A stretch of 64,000 bases of DNA. It comes from Pseudomonas sp. RSB 5.4 (GTDB taxonomy: Bacteria > Pseudomonadota > Gammaproteobacteria > Pseudomonadales > Pseudomonadaceae). The notes below the pieces were generated by a model. It was not told the DNA's origin. It saw only the letters and a list, made by a program, of their open reading frames with translations, and searched no databases. The first letter of the stretch is position 1, and each line of letters starts with the position of its first letter. The stretch is taken from positions 744,001-808,000 of the forward strand of contig NZ_CP146986.1 in the NCBI RefSeq assembly GCF_037126175.1, read 5' to 3'. Position numbers and translations under genes: made by a program. Positions 20,088 to 29,676 of the stretch are shown here, in pieces.

Positions 20088-21815
20088 ATGAAGTACGAAC
20101 CTTTGGCCAAAACGCTGATTGCGACTTCACTGGCACTGAGCTGCCTCATGGCCCATGCCGCCTCCGTGGCACCGGTTGCCGCCGAGAACGGCATGGTGGT
20201 CACCGCCCAGCACCTGGCCTCCCATGTCGGCGTCGATGTGTTGAAAAACGGCGGTAACGCGGTGGATGCGGCGGTCGCCGTGGGCTATGCGCTGGCGGTG
20301 GTATATCCCGCGGCAGGCAACCTTGGCGGTGGCGGTTTCATGACCATTCAACTGGCGGACGGGCGCAAGACCTTCCTCGACTTCCGCGAAAAAGCCCCGC
20401 TGGCGGCGACGGCCAACATGTATCTGGACAAGGACGGCAACGTCGTTCCCGACCTGAGCACCCGTGGTCACCTCGCCGTGGCGGTGCCGGGCACCGTGTC
20501 GGGCATGGAGCTGGCGCTGAGCAAGTACGGCACCAAACCGCGCAAGGAAATGATCGCCCCGGCGATCAAACTGGCTGAAGACGGCTTCGAGCTGGAGCAG
20601 GGCGACGTTGATCTGCTGGACTACGCCACCGATGTGTTCAAAAAGGACATGCGTGATTCCGGGTCGATCTTCCTGCACAACGGCGAGCCGATGCAGGTCG
20701 GGCAGAAACTGGTGCAGAAGGATCTGGCGAAAACCCTGCGCACCATTTCCGAAAAAGGCGCTGACGGCTTCTATAAGGGCTGGGTGGCCGACGCCATCGT
20801 CACGTCCAGTCAGGCCAACAAGGGCATCATCACCCAGGCCGACCTCGACAAGTACAAGACCCGCGAGCTGGCGCCGGTTGAATGCGATTACCGTGGTTAC
20901 CACGTGGTCTCGGCGCCACCACCAAGCTCCGGCGGGGTGGTGATCTGCGAGATCATGAACATTCTTGAAGGCTATCCGATGAAGGATCTGGGCTTCCATT
21001 CGGCCCAAGGCATGCACTACCAGATCGAAGCGATGCGCCACGCCTATGTCGATCGCAACAGCTATCTGGGTGACCCGGATTTTGTGAAGAATCCGATCGA
21101 GCATCTGCTGGACAAGAACTACGCGACCAAGCTGCGCAACGCGATCCAGCCGCAGAAGGCCGGAATTTCCGCCGAGCTGAAACCCGGCGTCGCACCGCAT
21201 GAAGGCAATAACACCACGCATTATTCGATCGTCGACAAGTGGGGCAACGCGGTGTCGGTGACTTACACCCTCAACGACTGGTTCGGCGCCGGGGTGATGG
21301 CGAGCAAGACCGGGGTGATCCTCAACGACGAAATGGACGACTTCACCTCCAAGGTCGGCGTGCCGAACATGTACGGCCTGGTGCAGGGCGAGGCCAACGC
21401 CATCGCCCCGGGCAAAACCCCGCTGTCGTCGATGAGCCCGACCATCGTCACCAAGGACGGCAAAGTGGTGATGGTGGTCGGCACCCCGGGTGGCAGCCGC
21501 ATCATCACTGCGACCTTGCTGACCATGCTCAACGTCATCGACTACGGCATGGGCCTGCAGGAGGCGGTCGACGCGCCGCGCTTCCACCAGCAATGGATGC
21601 CGGAGGAAACCAACCTCGAAGACTTCGCCGCCAGCCCGGATACGAAGAAGATTCTCGAGAGCTGGGGCCACAAGTTTGCAGGGCCGCAGGATGCCAACCA
21701 TATCGCGGCGATCCTCGTCGGCGCGCCGTCGCTGGGCGGTAAACCGGTGGGCAACAACCGTTTCTACGGGGCCAACGATCCACGGCGCAATACCGGGTTG
21801 TCACTGGGCTACTGA
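20088..21815 (+). CDS. ggt: Gamma-glutamyltranspeptidase
   Basis: The 575-residue periplasmic Ntn hydrolase has a signal peptide (residues 1-24, ending CLMAHA). Autocleavage occurs before Thr376 in NNTTHYSIVD, which becomes the nucleophile of the small subunit. The glycine-rich GTPGGSRIIT near the C-terminus forms part of the glutamate site. It hydrolyses or transfers the gamma-glutamyl group of glutathione. AAAAAGAG precedes the ATG. A GC hairpin (21828-21857) separates it from the isochorismatase gene. Confidence 0.95.
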   Translation: MKYEPLAKTLIATSLALSCLMAHAASVAPVAAENGMVVTAQHLASHVGVDVLKNGGNAVDAAVAVGYALAVVYPAAGNLGGGGFMTIQLADGRKTFLDFREKAPLAATANMYLDKDGNVVPDLSTRGHLAVAVPGTVSGMELALSKYGTKPRKEMIAPAIKLAEDGFELEQGDVDLLDYATDVFKKDMRDSGSIFLHNGEPMQVGQKLVQKDLAKTLRTISEKGADGFYKGWVADAIVTSSQANKGIITQADLDKYKTRELAPVECDYRGYHVVSAPPPSSGGVVICEIMNILEGYPMKDLGFHSAQGMHYQIEAMRHAYVDRNSYLGDPDFVKNPIEHLLDKNYATKLRNAIQPQKAGISAELKPGVAPHEGNNTTHYSIVDKWGNAVSVTYTLNDWFGAGVMASKTGVILNDEMDDFTSKVGVPNMYGLVQGEANAIAPGKTPLSSMSPTIVTKDGKVVMVVGTPGGSRIITATLLTMLNVIDYGMGLQEAVDAPRFHQQWMPEETNLEDFAASPDTKKILESWGHKFAGPQDANHIAAILVGAPSLGGKPVGNNRFYGANDPRRNTGLSLGY

Positions 21816-21828
21816 GAGGCGTAAAAAG

Positions 21829-21850
21829 GGGGCGGATTCAGGTCCGCCCC
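21829..21850 (+). terminator. Possible terminator or attenuator hairpin after ggt
   Basis: Stem GGGGCGGA/TCCGCCCC with a short loop follows the ggt stop. The following bases are TGTTTC, not a clean T run, so termination may be partial. Confidence 0.5.
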
Positions 21851-21879
21851 TGTTTCGAGGCGATCAAGGAAGACCCATC

Positions 21880-22413
21880 ATGTCTAGCGCATTGTTGATC
21901 ATCGACGTCCAACAGGCTCTCTGCTCGGGCGAATACCAGTGCTTCGACATTCGCCGCGTGATCGATACCATCAACCAGATCAGCACCCGCGCGCGCAAGG
22001 CTGGCGTGCCGGTGGTGCTGATTCAGCATGAAGAAAAGGACAGCCCGCTGGCCCATGGTGCCGCAGGCTGGCAACTCGCCGAAGGCCTACTGACGGCCGC
22101 GCAAGATCTACGCGTACGCAAAACCACCCCGGATTCGTTCTACCAGACCGACCTGGGCAAACTGCTGCCCAGTGAAGATTTCGAACGCTTGGTCATCTGC
22201 GGCCTGCAGACCGACTACTGCGTCAACGCCACCGTGCGTCAGGCCCATGAGCTGGGTTACGACGTGGTGCTCGTGGCAGACGCCCATTCCACCGTCGACA
22301 ACGGCAACATGAGCGCCGAAGACATCATCGCCGAACACAACAAGGACTTGGCGCACCTGACCGGTGCCACGGCCCGGGTCGATGTCAAACCTGCAGCCGA
22401 GATCATTCTCTAA
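21880..22413 (+). CDS. Isochorismatase-family cysteine hydrolase
   Basis: The 177-residue protein begins MSSALLIIDVQQALCSG, with catalytic Asp in LLIIDVQ, a Lys in RVRKTTPDSF, and the nucleophilic Cys in ICGLQTDYCVNATV. It belongs to the isochorismatase/nicotinamidase fold. The substrate cannot be named. It follows ggt on the same strand, 65 bp away with a hairpin between. The ATG at 21880 fits the family better than the long upstream frame. Confidence 0.9.
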   Translation: MSSALLIIDVQQALCSGEYQCFDIRRVIDTINQISTRARKAGVPVVLIQHEEKDSPLAHGAAGWQLAEGLLTAAQDLRVRKTTPDSFYQTDLGKLLPSEDFERLVICGLQTDYCVNATVRQAHELGYDVVLVADAHSTVDNGNMSAEDIIAEHNKDLAHLTGATARVDVKPAAEIIL

Positions 22414-22428
22414 ACCAGCGAATACCCC

Positions 22429-22518
22429 TGTGGGAGCGGGCTTGCTCGCGAAAGCGGCGGGCCTGTGACGCATGTGTGGGCTGATCCGACGCCTTCGCGA
22501 GCAAGCCCGCTCCCACAT
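22429..22518. repeat. REP doublet (REPIN)
   Basis: Arms TGTGGGAGCGGGCTTGCTCG and complement lie near 22429-22452 and 22492-22518. Confidence 0.88.
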
Positions 22519-22560
22519 TGATTGATGGTGTTCACGGATTCCATGTCCAGCACAAATCCC

Positions 22561-22603
22561 CTGTGGCGAGCGAGCTTGCTCGCGCCGGGCCGCGCAGCAG
22601 CCC
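22561..22603. repeat. Single REP-like element
   Basis: CTGTGGCGAGCGAGCTTGCT followed by CGCGCCGGGCCGCGCAGCAG is one arm of the 'GTGGCGAG' class, without an inverted partner. Confidence 0.65.
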
Positions 22604-22610
22604 TAACACC

Positions 22611-23252
22611 TCAAGTCGCAAACAAAACCCCACGAATCTCCCCAGCCCGCGGTGCCACGACGCCCTCCAGCACCATCCGCGTAATCGTCTCCGCCGCCGT
22701 CTGATAATCCTCATCCTGCGGCACTGCGCGCCCGGTGATGCAGCCCATTTGCCAGCCAATGTTGGTGTAGGTGCGGGTCGCCGACCAGATGAACAGCATC
22801 AGGTGTTCCGGGTCCACCGGGGCCAGGAGGCCGCGTTCGATCCAGCTGCGCAGGCAGTCGACGTTGCGCCGGGCTTCGGCGTGCAGCAGGTCGCGGCACT
22901 CGTCTGGCAGTTGGCGACCGCCGAGTAGCAGTTCGCCGCTGAAGACCTTGGCGATGGCCGGATGTTCGCGAGCGATGCGGATGCGTGCGGCGACGTAGGC
23001 GCGCAGGCCGATCATGGGATCGTCGCTTTCGCGCAGCGCTGCCGAGGCTTCCAGCAGCGGTTCGACAAACCCCAACAGGACCTTGGAATAGAGGTTTTCC
23101 TTGGTCTGGAAGTAGTAATACAGGTTGGCCTTGGGCACGCCGGCACGGGCGGCGATGTCGCGGGTCTGGGTGGCGTCGAAGCCGTTGGCGGCAAACTCTT
23201 CGCTGGCGGCGGCGAGGATCAATTGCTCGTTGCGTACGCGAATGGCGCTCAT
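22611..23252 (-). CDS. TetR family transcriptional regulator, RutR-like
   Basis: The 213-residue repressor has an N-terminal helix-turn-helix (AAASEEFAANGFDATQTRDI, then YYYFQTKENLYSKVL). The C-terminal ligand-binding half resembles the RutR/YcdC group. The start MSAIRVRNEQLIL at 23252 is typical; the open frame reaches 23582 without support. It diverges from the lipoprotein gene at 23494. An AT-rich stretch with CTATATAG (about 23317-23324) in the shared 240-bp gap could be an operator. Confidence 0.9.
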   Translation of the reverse strand: MSAIRVRNEQLILAAASEEFAANGFDATQTRDIAARAGVPKANLYYYFQTKENLYSKVLLGFVEPLLEASAALRESDDPMIGLRAYVAARIRIAREHPAIAKVFSGELLLGGRQLPDECRDLLHAEARRNVDCLRSWIERGLLAPVDPEHLMLFIWSATRTYTNIGWQMGCITGRAVPQDEDYQTAAETITRMVLEGVVAPRAGEIRGVLFAT

Positions 23253-23493
23253 GGGAACACGGTGTGAATGAATGGCATGGGCGGATACTGGCAAATTCGG
23301 TTTCGCAATATACAAAACTATATAGCGATGAGGCCAGCTGACTGCTCGATTTGCGGCATAGCTGAGCGAATATTTTTGTGTAAATTTCCCGATGCGGCCT
23401 TTCCTCAAGCGACCGCTCTCTCTAGAATCCGCCCCGCCTCCGCAATGGAGGCTCATTGCTATCATTTGGCTCGGTTCATATAGGGAAGACAAC

Positions 23494-24129
23494 ATGCAAT
23501 TCGGGAAAGTCGTGGCGCTGGGCCTGGTGCTCACGCTCGGTGGTTGTGCCAGTTTCACCAAAGACGAAGTTGCGCCGGTCAAGCTGCCATCGATGGCCAG
23601 CTACGCGAATAAACCGAACGTGTATGTGGACTTCGACTTCTATCAGGGCGAGCCGAAAAGCACTTCGGCCGTAGAAGTGCCGCAAGCGCGAGATCAGCTC
23701 AAACCAGAGCTGCAAAAGATTCTGACCGATTCGGGTCTGTTCGGTCGTGTCACCCTGGACGAGTTCCAGAAGCAGCCGGGTGACTACAGCCTGCGTCTGA
23801 AAATGTACAACCATCCGCCGAATGCCGGTTCGATGGTGCTGGCCTTCATCAGTGGTTTCAGTCTGATGGTGATCCCGGCGTACGGCACCGATCAGTACAC
23901 CATGAGCCTCGAAGCCGTCGACGGCACAGGCCAGGCCCTGACCACCGCGAGCAACCATGATGCGGTCGGTACCTGGATCGGTATCTGGTTCATTCCGCTG
24001 ATGGGCAACACTCCGAAGGCGGCGGTCAACGACACTTTCGCCCGTCAGGTCAACGCGCTGCTCAAGCAGATGATCGACAACAATACCCTGAAATACTCGG
24101 CGCTCGAGACCCGCACTCCGCGGGCCTGA
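23494..24129 (+). CDS. Predicted lipoprotein, unknown function
   Basis: A 211-residue protein with lipobox LGGC: MQFGKVVALGLVLTLGGC, lipidated at Cys18. The mature part alternates short strands and ends with a hydrophobic stretch FISGFSLMVIPAYG and GIWFIPLMGN. I see similarity in style to DUF4136-type proteins but cannot assign a family. GGAAGAC lies upstream of the ATG. It converges on another lipoprotein gene over a shared terminator. Confidence 0.8.
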   Translation: MQFGKVVALGLVLTLGGCASFTKDEVAPVKLPSMASYANKPNVYVDFDFYQGEPKSTSAVEVPQARDQLKPELQKILTDSGLFGRVTLDEFQKQPGDYSLRLKMYNHPPNAGSMVLAFISGFSLMVIPAYGTDQYTMSLEAVDGTGQALTTASNHDAVGTWIGIWFIPLMGNTPKAAVNDTFARQVNALLKQMIDNNTLKYSALETRTPRA

Positions 24130-24133
24130 TGCC

Positions 24134-24166
24134 AAAAAAAGAGCCGCAATCGCGGCTCTTTTTTTG
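24134..24166. terminator. Bidirectional terminator between two lipoprotein genes
   Basis: A-run, stem GAGCCGC/GCGGCTC, T-run. It can terminate both the rightward gene ending at 24129 and the leftward gene ending at 24170. Confidence 0.9.
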
Positions 24167-24169
24167 CCC

Positions 24170-24715
24170 TTACTTCAGGGCCTGGATGAACTGCGGATCG
24201 CTGTACAGTTCCTTCAGCAGATCGCGCAGCATCGGGTTATAGGCGTTGACCGCATTCGGAATTGCAATGAAACCGAAGAAGCTGCTGCTCCACTGGCTGC
24301 TGACATTCTTGGTCGCGTCGTAGACCACATTCTGGCCATTGAGCAGGGTGAAGCGTGCCGCGAGTTGGCCTTCGCCGGTGCCCATGCCGGCCGACAGATT
24401 GTTCTTCACCACCAGCACTTTCAGCTGACGCTGAGCTTGCGGATCAAGCAGGCCGGCCTTGCGCAGTTCTTCAGTGATCGCGTCCTGGATGTGCGCCGGG
24501 ATGCTGCCGGACGGCGAGCGCACCGGATTGGCTCGAACTGTCAGCGAACCTTCGCCGGACTCGGCAGTCACCTGCGAATTGCTGACTGCATGCAGGGGCG
24601 GAGTCTGCTTGAGCTTTTGAACGTTTTCGAAGCTCGGTTCGTAGCGGGTCATGGTCATGCCACAACCTTGCAGCAGCACGGCCAGCATCGGGATCAACAA
24701 CAGAGACTTTTTCAC
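24170..24715 (-). CDS. Predicted lipoprotein, DUF4410-like
   Basis: The 181-residue protein starts MKKSLLLIPMLAVLLQGCGM, with a lipobox at LLQGC. Mature features: IPAHIQDAITEELRKAGLLD followed by a beta-rich part with KVLVVKNNLSAG, arrangement reminiscent of DUF4410 domains (from memory, not certain). Function unknown. It faces the lipoprotein gene at 23494, and the two may form a related pair. Confidence 0.75.
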   Translation of the reverse strand: MKKSLLLIPMLAVLLQGCGMTMTRYEPSFENVQKLKQTPPLHAVSNSQVTAESGEGSLTVRANPVRSPSGSIPAHIQDAITEELRKAGLLDPQAQRQLKVLVVKNNLSAGMGTGEGQLAARFTLLNGQNVVYDATKNVSSQWSSSFFGFIAIPNAVNAYNPMLRDLLKELYSDPQFIQALK

Positions 24716-24798
24716 GGCGTTTCCTTGCGTGAGGAATAAGGGGTGCGAATTATGGGCAGAGTGCCATCATTGAGCAATCGACTTTGTCCGTGAGGTGC

Positions 24799-25089
24799 TC
24801 AGGGCTTCAACAGATTTTCGATCTGCGCCAGTTCCCAGGTACTGAGCAGATTCACCGGGTCGGTGCCGTAACGGCTATTGAAATGCCATTCGCGGCCATC
24901 CGGGCAGCGGCACTGTTCACAGTGATGCAAGCGCCCACCCTCAACATCCAGCAATAGGCGCCAGCCCTCGATATCGACCGCAACCAGTCCGGCAGCACCG
25001 GACGCCTCTAATCGGTTGAACATCAGCACACCCAGCGCAGCCTCGCGCAAGCGCTGGCAAACGTCGCGGGCGGTCAGCAATGCAGTCAT
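24799..25089 (-). CDS. Hypothetical small protein
   Basis: About 96 residues from MTALLTARDVCQRLREAALG; other in-frame ATGs at 25095, 25110 and 25173 make the start uncertain. A Cys-containing segment HHCEQCRCPDGREWHF could bind metal. I do not recognise a family with certainty; similar small Pseudomonas-only proteins exist. It is divergent from the SulP gene. Confidence 0.6.
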   Translation of the reverse strand: MTALLTARDVCQRLREAALGVLMFNRLEASGAAGLVAVDIEGWRLLLDVEGGRLHHCEQCRCPDGREWHFNSRYGTDPVNLLSTWELAQIENLLKP

Positions 25090-25251
25090 GGTCATACTCG
25101 GTGGAGGCATAAGCGCGTCAGGATAAATCGCACGGCTACACGTGTCAGCGATCACTGGCCCGATCCCGGACAATTCCGTAACATCCGCAACCCTCTTTTA
25201 CTTCCGCGAACACCCTCGGCCACGCTCTCAGGTCGTTTAGTCAGGTAAGCC

Positions 25252-26697
25252 ATGAAACCACAACGTCTGCGCGCCGATGTCCTGGCCGGACTCACCACCT
25301 CGTTTGCCCTGTTGCCCGAATGCATTGCGTTTGCGCTGGTGGCGCATCTCAATCCGCTGATGGGCCTGTACGGCGCCTTCATTATTTGCACGCTGACCGC
25401 GTTGTTTGGCGGGCGGCCGGGGATGGTCTCCGGGGCGGCAGGCTCGATGGCGGTGGTGATCGTCGCGCTGGTGGTGCAGCACGGCGTGCAATACCTGCTG
25501 GCAACGGTGTTGCTCGGCGGTCTGATCATGATGGCGTTCGGGCTGCTGCGCCTGGGCAAACTGGTGCGCATGGTGCCGCACCCGGTGATGCTCGGCTTCG
25601 TCAACGGTCTGGCGATCATCATTGCGCTGGCGCAACTGGAGCATTTCAAGAGCGGCGAACACTGGCTCAGCGGCACGCCGCTGTACCTGATGACCGGGCT
25701 GGTGCTGCTGACCATGGCCATCGTCTACATTCTGCCGCGCCTGACCCGCGCGGTGCCGCCGGCACTGGTGGCGATCCTCGGCGTGGGCCTGCTGGTCTAC
25801 CTGTTCGGCCTGCCGACCCGCACACTTGGCGACATGGCGCACATCGCCGGTGGTCTGCCGAGCTTCGCGCTGCCGGACATCCCGTGGACGCTGGAGACCC
25901 TGCGCATCATCGCCCCGTACGCGATTCTGATGGCGCTGGTCGGTCTGCTGGAAACTTTGCTGACGCTGAACCTCACCGATGAAATCACCGAAACCCGTGG
26001 CTACCCGGATCGCGAATGCGTGGCGCTGGGCGCGGCGAACGTGGTCTCCGGCGCGTTCGGTGGTATGGGCGGTTGCGCGATGATCGGCCAGACCGTGATC
26101 AACCTCAGCTCCGGCGGCCGTGGGCGTTTGTCCGGGGTGGTGGCGGGGGTGCTGATTCTGCTGTTCATCCTGTTTCTGTCGCCGCTGATCGAGCGCATTC
26201 CGCTGGCGGCGCTGGTGGGGGTGATGTTCGTGGTCTCGCAGCAAACCTTCGCCTGGGCGTCGTTGCGTGTATTGAACAAAGTGCCGCTTAACGATGTGCT
26301 AGTGATCATCGCTGTGACCAGCATCACCGTGTTCACCGATCTGGCCACTGCCGTGCTGTGCGGGATCATCATCGCCGCGCTGAACTTCGCGTGGCAGCAG
26401 GCCCGCGAGTTGTACGCCGATGAGCATCTGGAAGCCGACGGCAGCAAACTCTACCGCCTGCACGGCACGTTGTTTTTCGCCTCGACCACGCCGTTCCTCA
26501 ACCAGTTCGACCCGGCCAATGACCCGGAGCGGGTGACCCTGGATTGCCGGCATTTGAGCTTCGTCGATTATTCGGCGATTGCCGCGTTGAAGACCTTGCG
26601 TGAGCGTTACGCCAAGGCCGGGAAGGAATTGCAGGTGTTTCATCTGTCCGAGCGCTGCAAGAAGCTGTTCAAACGCGCCGGCGTCGAACACCACTGA
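25252..26697 (+). CDS. SulP family inorganic anion transporter
   Basis: The 481-residue permease has 10-12 hydrophobic segments, the SulP N-terminal AGLTTSFALLPECIAFALVA, and the central signature TETRGYPDRECVALGAANVVS followed by GGMGGCAMIG. A C-terminal STAS domain (about residues 415-481) contains LDCRHLSFVDYSAIAAL. It would move sulfate, bicarbonate or another anion across the inner membrane. It is short compared with classical SulP proteins, consistent with the bacterial SulP/BicA-like branch. Confidence 0.92.
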   Translation: MKPQRLRADVLAGLTTSFALLPECIAFALVAHLNPLMGLYGAFIICTLTALFGGRPGMVSGAAGSMAVVIVALVVQHGVQYLLATVLLGGLIMMAFGLLRLGKLVRMVPHPVMLGFVNGLAIIIALAQLEHFKSGEHWLSGTPLYLMTGLVLLTMAIVYILPRLTRAVPPALVAILGVGLLVYLFGLPTRTLGDMAHIAGGLPSFALPDIPWTLETLRIIAPYAILMALVGLLETLLTLNLTDEITETRGYPDRECVALGAANVVSGAFGGMGGCAMIGQTVINLSSGGRGRLSGVVAGVLILLFILFLSPLIERIPLAALVGVMFVVSQQTFAWASLRVLNKVPLNDVLVIIAVTSITVFTDLATAVLCGIIIAALNFAWQQARELYADEHLEADGSKLYRLHGTLFFASTTPFLNQFDPANDPERVTLDCRHLSFVDYSAIAALKTLRERYAKAGKELQVFHLSERCKKLFKRAGVEHH

Positions 26698-26701
26698 TCA
26701 A

Positions 26702-26793
26702 CTGTGGGAGCGGGCTTGCTCGCGAAGGCAGCGTGTCATTCAACACACAAGTTGACTGACCCAGCGCTTTCGCGAGCAAGCCTGCTCCCACAG
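26702..26793. repeat. REP doublet (REPIN)
   Basis: CTGTGGGAGCGGGCTTGCTC at 26703 and its inverted copy ending at 26793 flank a 40-bp spacer between convergent genes. Confidence 0.88.
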
Positions 26794-26811
26794 ATGAGAT
26801 TCCAAACATAG

Positions 26812-27705
26812 CTACCCGGCGAACTTCTTCGCCCCGGCCACACACAGAATCACCCCCAACGTCACCGCCAGCATCCCCACACTCACCTGTTCATGCAGCA
26901 ACGTCGCCGCCAGTGCCAGACCGAAAAACGGCTGCAGCAATTGCAGTTGGCCGACCGCCGCGATCCCGCCCTGGGCCAGACCGCGGTACCAGAACACAAA
27001 GCCGATCAGCATGCTGAACAGCGCCACATAGGCCAGGCACATCCAGGCCGACAGGCTGATGTGGCTGAACGAGGCGGGCGCCAGGTACAGGCTGAGCAAG
27101 GCCATCACCGGCAGTGACAACACCAGCGCCCAGCAAATCACCTGCCAGCCGCCGAGAACTCGCGACAGTTTCGCGCCTTCGGCGTAACCCAGGCCACAGG
27201 CCAGAATCGCGGCGAGCATCAGCAGGTCGCCGGTGGGCGAGGCGGTCAGCCCCTGTGACAGAGCAAAGCCGACGACCAACGCGCTGCCCAGAATCGAAAA
27301 CCCCCAGAACACCGGTCGCGGGCGCTCACCGCCGCGCAGCACGGCAAAAATTGCCGTCGCCAGTGGCAGCAATCCTACAAACACAATCGAATGCGCCGAC
27401 GTCACGTGTTGCAGCGCCAATGCCGTCAGCAGTGGAAAACCCAGCACCACACCCAACGCCACAACCAACAACGACCACCACTGATCGCGTGCCGGACGCC
27501 GTTCGCGAAACAGCCACAGCAGAACCACCGCCAGCACCCCGGCAATGGCCGCGCGCGCCACGGTGAGAAACACCGGATCGAATTCCAGCACCGCCAGACG
27601 CGTGGCCGGGAGTGATCCGCTGAAGATCACCACGCCGATAAAGCCATTGATCCAGCCACTGGTTTTTTCCAGGGCCGGGTTAACCGGGTTCGAAGTCCGT
27701 TCCAT
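26812..27705 (-). CDS. EamA/DMT family exporter
   Basis: A 297-residue inner-membrane protein with ten hydrophobic segments in two EamA repeats (about residues 15-145 and 160-290). Substrate unknown; relatives export amino acids or metabolites. It is divergent from a MocR regulator with only about 75 bp between starts, so the regulator probably controls it. Confidence 0.9.
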   Translation of the reverse strand: MERTSNPVNPALEKTSGWINGFIGVVIFSGSLPATRLAVLEFDPVFLTVARAAIAGVLAVVLLWLFRERRPARDQWWSLLVVALGVVLGFPLLTALALQHVTSAHSIVFVGLLPLATAIFAVLRGGERPRPVFWGFSILGSALVVGFALSQGLTASPTGDLLMLAAILACGLGYAEGAKLSRVLGGWQVICWALVLSLPVMALLSLYLAPASFSHISLSAWMCLAYVALFSMLIGFVFWYRGLAQGGIAAVGQLQLLQPFFGLALAATLLHEQVSVGMLAVTLGVILCVAGAKKFAG

Positions 27706-27781
27706 AGAAGGTCGCGCTCAAAGGGTGGGGTTGCTTTCGAGCCATCCTGGAGCCGAGAATCAGCACAATCAAATAATTGTC

Positions 27782-29128
27782 ATGGATACATCCAGCATGC
27801 CGCGCTCGCGCTACAAAACCCTCGTTGACGCCTATGCCGCTGACATTCGCGCGGGGCGTCTGGCGCCCGGAACGCGACTGCCCACCCACCGGGAACTGGC
27901 GGCCAACGAAGGCCTGGCACTGGTTACTGCGTCGCGGGTGTACGCCGAGCTTGAGGCGATGGGGCTGGTCAGCGGCGAAACCGGGCGCGGGACGTTTGTG
28001 CGCGAAACCTCGTTGTCGCCGGGGCAGGGCATCGACCAGAAAGACGTGGCGGTCGGCATGATCGACCTCAATTTCAACTATCCATCGCTGCCCGGTCAGG
28101 CCGATCTGTTGCGCACGGCGTTACGCCAACTGGCCCTGTCTGGCGATCTGGAAGCCTTGCTGCGTTACCAGCCCCACGCCGGGCGCCCGCATGAGCGCGC
28201 CTCGATTGCGCGGCATATGCAGGATCGCGGGGTGCAGGTCGATGCCGGGCAAGTGCTGATCGTCAACGGTGCCCAGCAAGGGTTGGCGGTGACGCTGATG
28301 GCGTTGCTCAAACCCGGCGATGTGATTGCAGCGGATGCGCTGACCTATTCCGGCTTCAAGGTGTTGGCCGAAGCGCTGCATCTGGAAGTGGTGGCGATCC
28401 CGCCCGGTGATCACGGGCCAGACTTGGCGGCACTGGAAAAGCTATGTCGCAGCCGCTCGGTGCGGGCCGTGTACAGCATGCCGACGCTGCACAATCCATT
28501 GGGTTGGGTGACGCCGATCGAGCAGCGCGAGCAATTGGTCGCGCTCGCCCGACGGCATGATCTGACGCTCATCGAGGACGCGGCCTACGCCTTTCTGGTG
28601 GAAAACCCACCGCGTACCCTGGTCGACCTGGCACCGGAGCGCACGGTGTACGTCTCGGGACTTTCGAAGAACATTGCCACTGGGCTGCGTGTCGGTTTCA
28701 TTGCTGCGCCGCTGCACACGGTGCCGGCGCTGGAACGGATCATTCGCGCCACCACCTGGAACACCCCCGGCGTGATGACCGCGATGGCTTGCGGCTGGCT
28801 CGACGATGGCACCGTCACCCTACTCGAACAACAAAAACGCGACGACGCCAAGGCCCGGCAAACCCTGGCCGCCGAGTTGCTGCAAGGGCTGACCTGCATC
28901 GGCCATCCATCCTCCTATTTCCTGTGGCTGCCACTGCCGGAAGACGTACGCGCCGATCAGATTGTGGTGGAGTTGATGCACCAGCAGATTTCGGTGACCA
29001 CCGCCGAGCCGTTCGCCGTATCGGCGCATGTGCCGCATGCGATTCGGCTGGCGTTGGGGTCGGTGCCGATGGATGTCCTGCGTCAGGCATTGATCACCGT
29101 CAGAAAGGTCATCGGCGCTTACCTGTAA
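27782..29128 (+). CDS. MocR-type regulator (GntR HTH fused to PLP aminotransferase fold)
   Basis: The 448-residue fusion has an N-terminal winged helix (residues 1-75; APGTRLPTHRELAANEGLAL) and a fold-type I aminotransferase domain (about 100-448). The PLP-binding Lys is in YVSGLSKNIATGLRVGF. Such proteins act as PLP-sensing regulators of a neighbouring gene. The start is the ATG at 27782; the longer upstream frame overlaps the divergent gene. The most likely target is the EamA transporter next door. Confidence 0.92.
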   Translation: MDTSSMPRSRYKTLVDAYAADIRAGRLAPGTRLPTHRELAANEGLALVTASRVYAELEAMGLVSGETGRGTFVRETSLSPGQGIDQKDVAVGMIDLNFNYPSLPGQADLLRTALRQLALSGDLEALLRYQPHAGRPHERASIARHMQDRGVQVDAGQVLIVNGAQQGLAVTLMALLKPGDVIAADALTYSGFKVLAEALHLEVVAIPPGDHGPDLAALEKLCRSRSVRAVYSMPTLHNPLGWVTPIEQREQLVALARRHDLTLIEDAAYAFLVENPPRTLVDLAPERTVYVSGLSKNIATGLRVGFIAAPLHTVPALERIIRATTWNTPGVMTAMACGWLDDGTVTLLEQQKRDDAKARQTLAAELLQGLTCIGHPSSYFLWLPLPEDVRADQIVVELMHQQISVTTAEPFAVSAHVPHAIRLALGSVPMDVLRQALITVRKVIGAYL

Positions 29129-29150
29129 AAAGCACCTGCTGTGAAAAAGC

Positions 29151-29243
29151 CTGTGGCGAGGGAGCTTGCTCGCGCTGGGTGCGAAGCGCCCCCTACGATG
29201 AGCCTGCTGAATAGGCCAGCGGGAGCAAGCTCCCTCGCCACAA
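29151..29243. repeat. REP-like doublet, 'GTGGCGAGGGAGCTTGCTC' class
   Basis: CTGTGGCGAGGGAGCTTGCT at 29151 and the inverted copy ending at 29243 enclose a 50-bp loop. Confidence 0.85.
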
Positions 29244-29289
29244 AGTGTTAGCCTTGCCTCAACTGCATCACACCGTTCTGGATCGCCCG

Positions 29290-29676
29290 ATGAAAAACAC
29301 CGTTGCACTGCTTCTTGCCCTCACCGCAACCGCCATTCTGTTCAGCTCAACCGCCCGCGCCGCAGGCGATCCGGCAGCCGGCGAAAAGATCTTCCCGCGC
29401 CTGTGCGGCGGCTGCCACCAGGTCGGCCCGGATGCGCGCCCGGGGTTCGGCCCGCAACTCAACGGCATCATGGGTCGACCCGCCGGGACGTCGGCCAATT
29501 ACGTGTATTCCGACGCGATGAAAAATTCCGGCAAGACTTGGGATCGCGAAACGCTGACTGCGTATCTGAAAGATCCAAAGGGCGTGGTGCCGGGCACGCG
29601 GATGATTTTCTGGGGGCTGAGTGATGAGGAGAAGATCGATAATTTGCTCGCGTATCTGCAGCAATTCTCCAACTAA
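29290..29676 (+). CDS. Class I cytochrome c
   Basis: The 128-residue periplasmic protein has a signal peptide (residues 1-24, ending ARA) and the haem motif CGGCH near residue 39. The second half carries PGTRMIFWGL, giving the axial Met. It resembles small c550/c552-type electron carriers. The ATG at 29290 follows an upstream frame without signal features. Its 3' end overlaps the stop of the convergent LysR gene by three bases. Confidence 0.92.
   Translation: MKNTVALLLALTATAILFSSTARAAGDPAAGEKIFPRLCGGCHQVGPDARPGFGPQLNGIMGRPAGTSANYVYSDAMKNSGKTWDRETLTAYLKDPKGVVPGTRMIFWGLSDEEKIDNLLAYLQQFSN

Noticed and set aside
25237..26244. 335-codon minus-strand frame opposite the SulP gene
   Set aside because: Rich in His, Gln and Arg with no recognisable domain; typical antisense shadow of a high-GC membrane protein gene.
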